Source: Acetobacteraceae bacterium
GTDB taxonomy: Bacteria > Pseudomonadota > Alphaproteobacteria > Acetobacterales > Acetobacteraceae
DNA length: 52,383 bases
Reading direction: 5' to 3'
NCBI GenBank assembly: GCA_003151425.1
Contig: PLXO01000163.1
Location: 15,831-68,213, forward strand
Shown here: positions 1 to 7,990 of the stretch, piece by piece
How positions within the stretch are numbered: the first letter of the stretch is position 1
How the letters are laid out: every line of letters begins with the position of its first letter
Program-made: the position numbers and the translations under genes
The notes under the pieces: generated by a model
What the model saw: only the letters and a program-made list of their open reading frames with translations
Told to the model about the DNA's origin: nothing
Databases searched by the model: none

Positions 1-129
1 CAACCAGATGGGCCAAAATGAGAATTGCTGCTCCTGGGGGCTTGCTTCGCGCGGGGGTGATTGCCGTTGGGCGTGACCGCGGCGATAATTCCGCCGGGAA
101 GGGCGTCGAGCCGTTCGGGGGAGCTTTGC

Positions 130-3100
130 ATGATCGGTCTGGTGCGCCTCGCCTTGCGCCGGCCTTACACGTCCGCGATTGCCGCGATGCTGATCATCCT
201 GCTAGGCGCGCTGTCGATCACGCGGATGATCGTCGACATCTTCCCGGTCATCGACATCCCCGTCGTGCTGGTGGTTTGGAACTATCCCGGTCTGACCACC
301 GAGGACATGGAGCGCCGCGTCGTCTTCATCAGCGAGCGCGCGTATTCCACCACCGTCAACGGCATCTCCCGCATCGAATCGCAATCGATCCCGGGCATCG
401 GCATCCTGAAGGTGTATTTCCAGCAAGGAACCGACATCGGTGGTGCGATCGCGCAGATCTCGTCAGTTAACAACTCGATCCTGCGCAGCGCGCCGCCGGG
501 GATGCAGCCGCCGGGGGTGATCCAGTTCAACGCCTCGAACGTGCCGGTCGTGCAGATGACGTTGTCGTCGAAGACGCTGACCGAGCAGCAGATCTACGAC
601 TACAGCCTGAACTTCATCCGGGTGAAGTTGTTCACCATCCCCGGCCTGTCCACGCCGGGACCGTTCGGCGGCAAGTCGCGGCAGATCAATGTCGATGTCG
701 ATCCGGCGCTGCTGGTTGCCAAGGGCTTTTCGCTGAACGACGTGGTGAACGCGCTGCAGACATCGAACGTGATCGTGCCCGCCGGCACCGCGCGGATCGG
801 CGGGCGCACCTACAACGTGCAGCTCAATTCCAGCCCCGCAACGGTGGACCGCTTCAACGCGCTGCCCATCGGCGTGTTCAACGGCGCCACGGTCACCATC
901 GGCGATGTCGGCCATGTCAGCGACAGCTTCGCGACGCAGGCCAACATCGTCCATGTCAACGGCAAGCGGGCGGTCTATCTCGCGATCCTCAAGCACGCCG
1001 ACGCCTCGACGCTGGCCGTGGTGGATGCGGCCCGCGCCGCGCTGCCGGAAATCCAGGCGGCGGCGCCGGGCGGGCTGGAGCTGAAGCTCGATTTCGACCA
1101 GTCGGTGTTCGTCCGCGCCGCGGTGGAGAACGTGGTCCGCGAGGCGATCATCTCCTCGATCCTGGTCTCCGCGCTCATCCTGGTGTTCCTGGGAAGCTGG
1201 CGCAACACGGTGATCGTTGCGACATCGATCCCGCTGTCGATCTTCGCGGGCATCATCGGATTGTTCCTGACCGGCAACAGCATCAACCTGATGACGCTGG
1301 GCGGCCTGGCGCTGGCGATCGGCCTGCTGGTCGACAACGCCACCGTGACGATCGAGAACATCCATCGCAACCTGTCGCACGGCAAACCGCTGACGGTGGC
1401 GATCCTGGAGGGATCTGCCGAGGTGATCCAGCCGCTGACCGTTGCCACGCTGGCGATCTGCATCGTGTTCTTTCCGGTGGTGATGCTGTTCGGCGTGGCG
1501 CGCTACCTGTTCATCCCACTGGCCGCGACGGTGGTGTTCTGCATGCTGGCGTCCTACGCGCTCAGCTTCACCGTGGTGCCGAGTTTTGCAAGGTTCCTGC
1601 TGGCGTCCGGCAGCGACCATCATGCGCCGCCGAAGGGCTTGTTCGGCCTGTTCGACCGCGGCTTCGAGCGGTTCCGCGGCGGTTATGGCTGGCTGCTGGA
1701 AGGCACGCTGCGGCACCGCGGCTTCGTGCTGATCTGTTTCGGCGTGTTGCTGGTGGTGACCGGCGGCGTGGCCGGAACGATCGGGTTGGACTTCTTCCCC
1801 AGCGCCGATGTCGGGCTGATCAAACTGCACCACCGCGCGCCGCCGGGCACCCGCATCGAGGACACCGAGCGCCAGGTGTTGGCCGTAGAGGACGCGATCA
1901 GGCGGATCATTCCGGCCGCGGAGCTGGACACCATCAACGACACGGTGGGCGTGCCGTCCTCGTTCAACCTGGCCTTCGTGCCGAGCGACAATGTCGGCGA
2001 GATGGACGCGGAGCTGCTGATCTCGCTGAAGCCCGAGCATCACCCGACGATCGGCTACATTCGCGCCATCCGCGCCGAGCTGCCGCCCAGGTTCCCAGGC
2101 AGCCTGTTTTACTTCCAGACCGCGGATATCGTCAGCCAGGTGCTGAACTTCGGCCTGCCGGCGCCGATCGACGTGCAGATCCAGGATGTAAACTTCGACC
2201 GCTCCTACGTCCTGGCGCAGCGTCTGCTGCAACGGATGAAGCTGATCCCCGGCGTGGCCGATCCGCATCTGGTGCAGGTGCTGAACTATCCGGGGTTGCA
2301 GATTGACGTCGACCGGCTGCGCGCGGCGAAGCTGCTCGTCTCGCAGCGCGACGTCGCCAACAACATGCTGGCCTCGTTGTCGTCCTCGGTGCTGGTGTCA
2401 CCGAACTTCTTCCTCAATCCGCAGAACAACGTGAACTACTCGGTCGCCGTGCAGACACCGATCGAGCAGATCAAATCGGTGGACGACCTGATGAATACGG
2501 CGGTGAGTGCACCCGGCCCGCTGGCGACGGCGGACCCGGCCGCGCTGCCGGCGGCAACGGTGATGCGGCTGGGCGATCTGGCGACGGTGTATCCGCGCTC
2601 TAGCCTGGAATCGGTGAACCATTACACGGTGCAGCGCGAGCTCGACATCGCCGCCAACGTGGACGGACGCGATCTTGGCTCGACCGCCGCCGACATCCAG
2701 GCGGCGATCAACGACATCAGCAAAGGCCTGCCGATCACCACGCATATCGACATCCGCGGCCAGAACGAAGTCATGCTCGCGTCATTCCGCAGCCTGGCGC
2801 TGGGCATGATCCTGGCGGTGATCCTGGTCTACGCGCTGCTGGTGATCCTGTTCCAGTCATGGGCCGATCCGTTCATCATCATGATGGCGGTGCCCGGCGG
2901 GCTGATGGGGATCATTTGGATGCTAGCGCTGAGCGGCACGACGATCAACGTCGAATCACTGATGGGGTCGATCATGACGGTCGGCATTTCGGTGTCGAAC
3001 TCGATCCTGGTGGTCAGCTTCGCCAACGATTTGCGCGCGCGCCGTACGCATGGGTCGGAGCCGCGCGGCGGGGATGATCCGGGTGCGCGCCGCGTGATGA

Positions 3101-3420
3101 CGGTGACCGAGGCCGTACTTGGTGCCGGAACGATCCGGCTGCGTCCGGTGCTGATGACGGCGCTGGCGATGATCATCGGCATGATCCCGATGGCGCTCGG
3201 CCTGGGCGAGGCGGGCGAGCAGAACGCGCCGCTGGGCCGCGCGGTGATCGGTGGGCTGATCATGGCGACATTCGCCACGCTGTTCATCGTGCCGATTTTC
3301 TATACTCTGTTGCGGCGCAAGCCGCCCACCCTGCATATGCTCGACACGCGCTTCGCTGCCGAAGCGGCCGGCACGGCAGATGGCGGGGAACCGTCGCCTG
3401 GAGACCCACTGCATGGCTAG
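130..3420 (+). CDS. RND-family efflux transporter permease
   Basis: Inner-membrane proton-driven pump of the AcrB/HAE superfamily; with the adaptor encoded next and an outer-membrane channel not seen here it would export small hydrophobic compounds. The 1096-residue length is normal for the family. A first membrane helix lies at about residues 12-31, followed by a large periplasmic domain, a helix bundle with GLLVDNATVTIEN around residues 398-410, a second periplasmic domain and a final bundle ending near FIVPIFYTLL. The start at 130 is chosen because GGGGGAG precedes it and residue 1 then begins directly before the amphipathic first helix; an in-frame reading from 61 adds 23 unlikely residues. 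The usual Asp-Asp/Lys proton relay reads D402-N403 and S956, so this is a variant subfamily. Substrate cannot be predicted. Confidence 0.93.
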   Translation: MIGLVRLALRRPYTSAIAAMLIILLGALSITRMIVDIFPVIDIPVVLVVWNYPGLTTEDMERRVVFISERAYSTTVNGISRIESQSIPGIGILKVYFQQGTDIGGAIAQISSVNNSILRSAPPGMQPPGVIQFNASNVPVVQMTLSSKTLTEQQIYDYSLNFIRVKLFTIPGLSTPGPFGGKSRQINVDVDPALLVAKGFSLNDVVNALQTSNVIVPAGTARIGGRTYNVQLNSSPATVDRFNALPIGVFNGATVTIGDVGHVSDSFATQANIVHVNGKRAVYLAILKHADASTLAVVDAARAALPEIQAAAPGGLELKLDFDQSVFVRAAVENVVREAIISSILVSALILVFLGSWRNTVIVATSIPLSIFAGIIGLFLTGNSINLMTLGGLALAIGLLVDNATVTIENIHRNLSHGKPLTVAILEGSAEVIQPLTVATLAICIVFFPVVMLFGVARYLFIPLAATVVFCMLASYALSFTVVPSFARFLLASGSDHHAPPKGLFGLFDRGFERFRGGYGWLLEGTLRHRGFVLICFGVLLVVTGGVAGTIGLDFFPSADVGLIKLHHRAPPGTRIEDTERQVLAVEDAIRRIIPAAELDTINDTVGVPSSFNLAFVPSDNVGEMDAELLISLKPEHHPTIGYIRAIRAELPPRFPGSLFYFQTADIVSQVLNFGLPAPIDVQIQDVNFDRSYVLAQRLLQRMKLIPGVADPHLVQVLNYPGLQIDVDRLRAAKLLVSQRDVANNMLASLSSSVLVSPNFFLNPQNNVNYSVAVQTPIEQIKSVDDLMNTAVSAPGPLATADPAALPAATVMRLGDLATVYPRSSLESVNHYTVQRELDIAANVDGRDLGSTAADIQAAINDISKGLPITTHIDIRGQNEVMLASFRSLALGMILAVILVYALLVILFQSWADPFIIMMAVPGGLMGIIWMLALSGTTINVESLMGSIMTVGISVSNSILVVSFANDLRARRTHGSEPRGGDDPGARRVMTVTEAVLGAGTIRLRPVLMTALAMIIGMIPMALGLGEAGEQNAPLGRAVIGGLIMATFATLFIVPIFYTLLRRKPPTLHMLDTRFAAEAAGTADGGEPSPGDPLHG

Positions 3421-4528
3421 ACGAAGTCGTTTCGCAAGCTTCCTGCTGTATGTCGCGGGTGTGGTGTTGATTTGCGTCGCGACGCTGGCCGGGTTGCGCA
3501 TGTGGCACGACAAGGACGACGCGCTGTCGGCCTCACGCGAGGCGCTGGCCGAGGTCGTGGCGCGCGGGCCGGTGGTGCAGGTGGCGACGGTGACCCAGGG
3601 GCCGAAGGAGCGGCTGATCCAGTTGCTGGCCGACACGCGGCCCTATCAGGCGGTGACGCTGTACAGCAAGACGAGCGGCTTCGTAACGATGATCGCGGTG
3701 GATCGCGGCGATGCGGTGAAGGCCGATCAACTGTTGGCGACCGTTGCCTCGGTGGAGACCGACCAGCAATACGAAAGCGCGGTGCGCGACATGCAAAACA
3801 AGCAGCGCAACTGGCAGCGGGCGAAGGACCTTGTGGCGCACGGCTGGACCTCGCGCCAGGCGGCCGACCAGGCGGAGACCGACTTCTCGATGGCGACCGC
3901 CAGCGTGGCACAGCTTGCCACGCTGAAATCCTATGAGCAGATTCATGCGCCGTTCGACGGCGTGGTCACCGCGCGTTTCGTGGATATCGGGACGCTGGTG
4001 CAGAACTCCGCCACCAACATGACCAGCAACCAGCCGGTGGTGACGATCGCCGACGGGAGCAAGCTGCGGGTCGATGTGCATGTGGAACAGCGTGATGTGC
4101 CGTTCGTGCATGTCGGCGACAGCGCCGACGTGGCCGACGGCGCCAACGCCGATCGCAAGGTGCAGGCGCGGATTGCCCGCACCTCCGACGCGCTGGATCC
4201 GCGCACCCGCACGCTGTTCGTCGAGCTGGACGTCGACAACCGCGACCACTTTCTGGTGCCCGGCAGCTTCGCCTATGTGACGTTGCACATCCCGATCGAC
4301 AGCCGTCCGGAGGTACCGGTGGCCGGGTTGATCGTGCGCGGCACACGCACTTTCATCGCCGATCTGCGTGGCGACAAGACGGTGCACCTGCAGCCGGTGA
4401 AGGTGGCGAGCACCGACGGAATCAACGCCGCGCTGGCCGAGGGCGCGACGGTCGGCCAACGTGTGGCGATCAATCTGCCCGACGAGGTCGGCGACGGCGG
4501 CCGTGTGCAGCCAATGGGCGACAAGTAG
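3413..4528 (+). CDS. RND efflux periplasmic adaptor (membrane fusion protein)
   Basis: HlyD/AcrA-type adaptor that links the RND permease to an outer-membrane channel across the periplasm. The 371-residue product has an N-terminal anchor at about residues 6-27, a lipoyl half-motif around TLYSKTSGFVTMIAVDRGDAV, a short alpha-hairpin (QYESAVRDMQNKQRNWQRAK), the second lipoyl half (YEQIHAPFDGVVTARFVD) and beta-barrel sequence with the typical DPRTRTLFVELDV. The ATG at 3413 overlaps the last codons of the permease by 8 bases and has GGAG upstream, so the two are co-translated. No outer-membrane factor gene follows; it may lie left of the window or elsewhere. A GC-rich hairpin directly after the stop suggests transcription ends here. 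Confidence 0.92.
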   Translation: MARRSRFASFLLYVAGVVLICVATLAGLRMWHDKDDALSASREALAEVVARGPVVQVATVTQGPKERLIQLLADTRPYQAVTLYSKTSGFVTMIAVDRGDAVKADQLLATVASVETDQQYESAVRDMQNKQRNWQRAKDLVAHGWTSRQAADQAETDFSMATASVAQLATLKSYEQIHAPFDGVVTARFVDIGTLVQNSATNMTSNQPVVTIADGSKLRVDVHVEQRDVPFVHVGDSADVADGANADRKVQARIARTSDALDPRTRTLFVELDVDNRDHFLVPGSFAYVTLHIPIDSRPEVPVAGLIVRGTRTFIADLRGDKTVHLQPVKVASTDGINAALAEGATVGQRVAINLPDEVGDGGRVQPMGDK

Positions 4529-4546
4529 GGCGGCCACAGGGCCGCC
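4529..4546 (+). terminator. GC-rich hairpin after the efflux operon
   Basis: A perfect 7-bp stem (GGCGGCC, loop ACAG, GGCCGCC) begins at the base after the adaptor stop codon. The run of T after it is weak (TCATCTTC), so it is a possible rather than certain intrinsic terminator. Confidence 0.5.
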
Positions 4547-4600
4547 AGCCTCATCTTCAGGTAATCTCTATCCGTCAACCCTGACCACCAGGAGGAAACC

Positions 4601-4894
4601 ATGCCCAAGGCATACTGGATCAGCAGCTATCGTTCCATTTCCAACCCGACCGCATTGGCCGAGTACGCCAAGCTTGCCGGGCCGGCGATCACCGCCGGCG
4701 GTGGCCGCTTCCTGGCCCGCGGAACTCCGGCGAAGACCTACGAGGCGGGGCTCGACCAGCGCACCGTGTTGATCGAATTCGACAGCGTGGCGGCGGCGAC
4801 GGCCACGCACGACAGTCCCGGCTACAAGGCCGCGCTCGATGCATTGGGCAACGGGGCAGAGCGGGACATCCGCATCGTCGAGGGTGTCGGCTGA
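4601..4894 (+). CDS. DUF1330 domain protein
   Basis: Small (97-residue) dimeric alpha-beta-barrel-type protein of the DUF1330 family. It opens with the family signature KAYWISSYRSI, then YAKLAGPAI, GGRFLARG and RTVLIEFDSVAAA, which together cover the whole domain. The molecular function of the family is not established; members often sit in degradative operons and are thought to bind or process small organic molecules. AGGAGG stands 7 bases before the ATG. It is read alone between the efflux operon hairpin and the convergent catabolic operon to its right. Confidence 0.88.
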   Translation: MPKAYWISSYRSISNPTALAEYAKLAGPAITAGGGRFLARGTPAKTYEAGLDQRTVLIEFDSVAAATATHDSPGYKAALDALGNGAERDIRIVEGVG

Positions 4895-4928
4895 CGCAGC
4901 GGGGGCGTCGGCTGACGCGGCCGTAACG

Positions 4929-5504
4929 TTACGCCTGCAGTCGGTCCCCGTCCGGCGGCGCCGGCAGACAATCGCCGTCGGGCGGCGCCGGCACCTCGAA
5001 CGCGTTTACCATGCCGGACAGGAAGGCGAAGAAATTCGCCGCCGCCGTCAGCTCGACCAGCCACTGCGCGCCGTGGCTGGCGTGCAGTGCGTCGAACACC
5101 GCCTGCTCCACCCGGTTGGTGCGCATGAGCTGGCGCGTGTAGACCACCACGTCGCGCTCATCGATCGGCAACCCCGCCGGATCGCCTTTCTCGCGCAGCA
5201 GATCGATCACTGCCTCGCGCAGGCCGACACGCCGCGCCACATCGACCTGCGCCGCCCAGACATAGGCAGCCTGTCGTTCGCGCGCCGCGGTCAGCGCGGC
5301 GATCGAGCGCAACTGCGGCTCCACGATACTGTCATTGCGGTTGAACGTGACCAGCGGCAGCAGCCGCTCCGCCAGCTTCGGGCTGTGCAGCAGGATGCTG
5401 AACGGGCCGCGCACACGGCCGAACACCTCCAGCACCTGATCGACGACGTGCTGATCCGCAGTCGCAACATCCACCTTGCCGGTGATCGCCGGAATTCGCG
5501 CCAT
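4929..5504 (-). CDS. carboxymuconolactone decarboxylase (AhpD-like fold) family protein
   Basis: 191-residue all-helical protein of the carboxymuconolactone decarboxylase/AhpD fold, recognised from LPLVTFNRNDSIVEPQLRSI, the ARERQAAYVWAAQVDVARR helix, and the later VYTRQLMRTNRV and HASHGAQWLVELTAAANFFAF segments. The redox CxxC of AhpD-type members is absent, so a decarboxylase- or isomerase-like role, or none, is as likely as peroxidase activity. GGGGAGG precedes the start. It is the last gene of a minus-strand operon, 15 bases after the nitroreductase stop. The C-terminus carries a short tandem duplication (APPDGDCLP then APPDGDRLQ), probably a recent in-frame DNA duplication. Confidence 0.85.
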   Translation of the reverse strand: MARIPAITGKVDVATADQHVVDQVLEVFGRVRGPFSILLHSPKLAERLLPLVTFNRNDSIVEPQLRSIAALTAARERQAAYVWAAQVDVARRVGLREAVIDLLREKGDPAGLPIDERDVVVYTRQLMRTNRVEQAVFDALHASHGAQWLVELTAAANFFAFLSGMVNAFEVPAPPDGDCLPAPPDGDRLQA

Positions 5505-5519
5505 GACCGCCTCCCCGCG

Positions 5520-6158
5520 CTACAACCCGGCGTAGGGCTTGCCCCATTGGTCCTGATACACGAACGCGTCCAGTACGCCGCGGCCCACGGGGCCGAAACG
5601 ACCCATCGGGTAGCCGATCGGCAGGATGGCGTAGGAGTGTACGCCCTCCGGCAGGCCCAGCGCCGCCTCGGCCTCCTTCTCGTATAGCAGGTGCCGCGTG
5701 GTCAGCGTTGAACCGAGACCCAGCGCGCGCGCCGCCAGCAGCATGTTCTGCACCGCCGGATAGATCGAGGCGCCGGCCCAACGATTGGGCGGCGCCGTGT
5801 CCTCGATGCAGGCAACGATCCAGACGGGTGCTTGGTGATAGTGCTCGGTCAGGTATTCCACCGCCGCGTGCTGACGCTTGTAGCGTTCCGGCGTCACCCC
5901 CGGCGGCGGTGCGCTCGTGGCATAGCGCGGGCCGATCACCTCGTCGAACGCGCGCTTGTAGAAGACCTGCACGGCTTTCTTGATCTTCGGATCCTTGATC
6001 ACCAGGAAGCGCCAGCGCTGCGTGTTCCCGCCATTGGCGGCGCAGATGCCGGCTTCCAGGATCTTGCGGATCAGGTCGTCGGGCACGGGATCCGGCTTTA
6101 ACCGACGCATCGCGCGCGTCGTGTGCATGATCTCGAACACGTCGGTTGAATCGGACAT
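5520..6158 (-). CDS. nitroreductase family protein
   Basis: 212-residue FMN-dependent oxidoreductase of the nitroreductase fold, which typically reduces nitro groups, quinones or C=C bonds using NAD(P)H. The N-terminus MHTTRAMRRLKPDPVPDDLI and the AANGGNTQRWRFLVI phosphate/FMN-binding stretch are diagnostic; the later GASIYPAVQNMLLAARALGLGSTLTT and the C-terminal glycine-rich IGYPMGRFGPVGR segment complete the fold. The ATG at 6158 is preferred over a GTG one codon earlier because AAGGGGG is then at proper spacing. It lies inside the operon between the hydrolase and the carboxymuconolactone-fold gene. Substrate is unknown. Confidence 0.92.
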   Translation of the reverse strand: MSDSTDVFEIMHTTRAMRRLKPDPVPDDLIRKILEAGICAANGGNTQRWRFLVIKDPKIKKAVQVFYKRAFDEVIGPRYATSAPPPGVTPERYKRQHAAVEYLTEHYHQAPVWIVACIEDTAPPNRWAGASIYPAVQNMLLAARALGLGSTLTTRHLLYEKEAEAALGLPEGVHSYAILPIGYPMGRFGPVGRGVLDAFVYQDQWGKPYAGL

Positions 6159-6225
6159 CACGCCCCCTTCACGTCATCTGCTCAGCTTCACGCCAACAGC
6201 GTGGCTTCACGTTGTCTGCCCGGCT

Positions 6226-7083
6226 TCAGGCCAACTGCTTGTGCAAGAACGCCGTTACCGGATCGTGCGAGGCGTTGCCGGCGCGCGTCGCGTAGTCGAT
6301 ATACAGCAGCTCGATCGACCCGCCCGCCTTGCGGTAGTCGGCGACGAAACGTTCCGGCTCGTTGCCGTCGATCGGCGACTCCGGATCGCGGTAGTCGTGC
6401 ACGATGTCGGGCTTGCCCTGCACCCATAGCGCAGGCGGCGTCTGCACCTTCTCGCCACGTTCCAGCGCGAGCACCGGGTTGCCCTCGGCCATGTTGGCCT
6501 CGGTCTTCCAGTAGGTGTCGTGCCGCTCGGGGATGTTGCCGACCCAGGCCGGCGGGCTGGCGGTGTCGCGGGCGCGGCGCGCATGGCGATAGCGTGACAG
6601 CGGGTTGATCACCGGCCAGGTCATCGCGACGCATTGCACCGTCGCATCGACCGTGGGCGAGCCTGCGGGAAGTGCTACGGAGACGTAACGAGGATCGCGC
6701 GGCCGCATCGCCGCCAGCATCGCCAGATGGCCGCCGCTCGATTGCCCGGACAGCCCGATCCGGTCCGCGCGCACGCCCAGTTTTGGCCCGTTCGCCTTCA
6801 CCCAGCGGATCGCGTAGTTGATGTCGATCAGCGAGGTCGGATAGCCATCGCCGGCGTGGCGGAAATCCAGCGCGATGGCGACCAGGCCGGACGCCGCCAG
6901 CACCTCGTCGCGCGCCTTGCATTCATTCAGGTCGCCGTTGCACCAGGCGCCGCCATGAATATCGATAACGGCCGGGAACGGTCCGTCGCCGCGCGGGCGA
7001 AACACGCGCAGCTTAAGTCCGCGATCGCCGTGGCGCAGATATTCGAAGTCTTCCGTGCTGAACTCGTATGTTCCGCTTGGCAT
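6226..7083 (-). CDS. alpha/beta hydrolase (HSL/esterase type)
   Basis: 285-residue alpha/beta-hydrolase resembling hormone-sensitive-lipase-type esterases. The oxyanion-hole motif HGGAW is at residues 43-47, the nucleophile elbow G-Q-S-S-G at 113-117 (Ser115), and a C-terminal histidine in NASHDP near residue 273; the acidic member is probably in the HDYRDPESP stretch. There is no signal peptide, so it acts in the cytoplasm. GGAGG precedes the ATG. It is the fourth gene of the minus-strand operon, where it could hydrolyse an ester or lactone produced by the flavin monooxygenase; that order of reactions is inference. Confidence 0.9.
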   Translation of the reverse strand: MPSGTYEFSTEDFEYLRHGDRGLKLRVFRPRGDGPFPAVIDIHGGAWCNGDLNECKARDEVLAASGLVAIALDFRHAGDGYPTSLIDINYAIRWVKANGPKLGVRADRIGLSGQSSGGHLAMLAAMRPRDPRYVSVALPAGSPTVDATVQCVAMTWPVINPLSRYRHARRARDTASPPAWVGNIPERHDTYWKTEANMAEGNPVLALERGEKVQTPPALWVQGKPDIVHDYRDPESPIDGNEPERFVADYRKAGGSIELLYIDYATRAGNASHDPVTAFLHKQLA

Positions 7084-7107
7084 TGCAGTCCTCCCTCCGG
7101 TTGCGCC

Positions 7108-7503
7108 TCAGCCGCGTGGCTGCGGCAGGTCCAGTCGCACCGCCACCGCGGCGCTGGCGATCACCGCGATGTCGCCGGATGTGTCGTCGGGCACGTCGAG
7201 GCCGCCTTTCACCACGAGCACGCTCACCTGCCCGTGCGGCAGAGCTGCCCGTACCGCTTCGGCATCGACCTTGTCGGGACGCTGAACGCCGATGGTGACT
7301 TTGACCAGCATCCTGCGCGAGTCGAGGCCGAGCGAGCGGATGATGCTCAGCGAGCTGTGGCGGATCGCGTCCTGCACCGCGCGGATCGCCGCCTTGGTGT
7401 AGTCGCCGCCGTGCAGGTCGTTGCCGCTGCCGAGCTCCAGGATGATACGTTTGGATTTCGGGACGGTCGGTTGCATGGCGGTAGGTCGCATGGCGCCTGT
7501 CAT
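7108..7503 (-). CDS. Lin0512 family protein, second tandem copy
   Basis: 131-residue member of the Lin0512 family, whose function I do not know. Recognised from KRIILELGSGNDLHGGDYTKAAIRA, then IRHSSLSI, VKVTIGVQRPDKVD and the glycine-rich GGLDVPDD. The start ATG overlaps the stop of the preceding paralogue as ATGA, so translation is coupled. The first ten residues before KSKRI are not conserved in the neighbouring copy, and starts at the fifth or tenth codon are possible. Its role in the operon is unknown; the family looks like a small oligomerising enzyme or binding protein. Confidence 0.88.
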   Translation of the reverse strand: MTGAMRPTAMQPTVPKSKRIILELGSGNDLHGGDYTKAAIRAVQDAIRHSSLSIIRSLGLDSRRMLVKVTIGVQRPDKVDAEAVRAALPHGQVSVLVVKGGLDVPDDTSGDIAVIASAAVAVRLDLPQPRG

Positions 7504-7841
7504 GGCAGGTCCAGTCGCACGACCGCCGCTGCATGGGCGATCACGGTGTAATTCGTGCCGGCGTCGTTGGGGATTTCCAGCCCGCCCTCAACCACGGTCA
7601 CCGTTCCGGTGCCGTGCGGCAGGATCGCAAGCACCGCCGCCTTGTCGACACGTTCCGGGTGCGGCACGCCGATGGTGATCTCGACCTGCATCGAATCGAC
7701 GTGCTGGCCGAGCGCGTCGGCGACACTCAAGGAATTGTGCCACAGCGCATCGCGCAGCGCCCGGACCGCGGCCTTGGTGTAATCGGCGCCACGGATGTCG
7801 GTGCCCATGCCGATCTGCAGCACCATGCGTTTCAGGGGCAT
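7500..7841 (-). CDS. Lin0512 family protein, first tandem copy
   Basis: 113-residue paralogue of the next gene, colinear over the full length: MVLQIGMGTDIRGADYTKAAV, LRDALWHNSLSV, VEITIGVPHPERVD, GGLEIPND and the ending VVRLDLP, which matches VAVRLDLP in the second copy. Function of the family is not established. The stop codon shares ATGA with the start of the second copy. The start at 7841 is chosen because it puts the conserved core immediately at the N-terminus, as in relatives; the ribosome binding site (GGAGAGCTC) is modest. A long inverted repeat separates it from the flavin monooxygenase gene upstream. Confidence 0.87.
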   Translation of the reverse strand: MPLKRMVLQIGMGTDIRGADYTKAAVRALRDALWHNSLSVADALGQHVDSMQVEITIGVPHPERVDKAAVLAILPHGTGTVTVVEGGLEIPNDAGTNYTVIAHAAAVVRLDLP

Positions 7842-7860
7842 CGATGGAGAGCTCCGTCCA

Positions 7861-7983
7861 GACTCTCCCCCTCCCCTTGAGGGAGGGGGGCGGGGGGAGG
7901 GGTTCCTCGGGCACGACGCTTTGGTGCGACGCTGGCACCAACCCCTCCCCCCGCCCCCTCCCTCAAGGGGAGGGGGAGAGTCA
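7861..7983. repeat. family A inverted repeat (long pyrimidine/purine hairpin)
   Basis: Two arms of about 44 bp, 7861-7904 and 7938-7983, are near-perfect reverse complements built around CCCTCCCCTTGAGGGAGGG, with a loop of about 34 bases ending TGGCACCAACCCC. The element lies between two genes of the same operon and would form a very stable mRNA hairpin. Relatives are at 27701-27818 (complete), 16993-17060 (decayed) and at the right window edge. Confidence 0.9.
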
Positions 7984-7990
7984 GTTGCAT

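Noticed and set aside
463..2268. A 601-codon open frame on the minus strand across the RND gene
   Set aside because: It is rich in Arg, His and Gln with no family motif, and the plus strand clearly encodes the RND permease. High GC content keeps antisense frames open here and in many other genes of the window.
7861..7983. Repeats at 7.9 kb and 27.7 kb as a possible CRISPR
   Set aside because: They are single long inverted repeats far apart, with no array of direct repeats and spacers and no cas genes.
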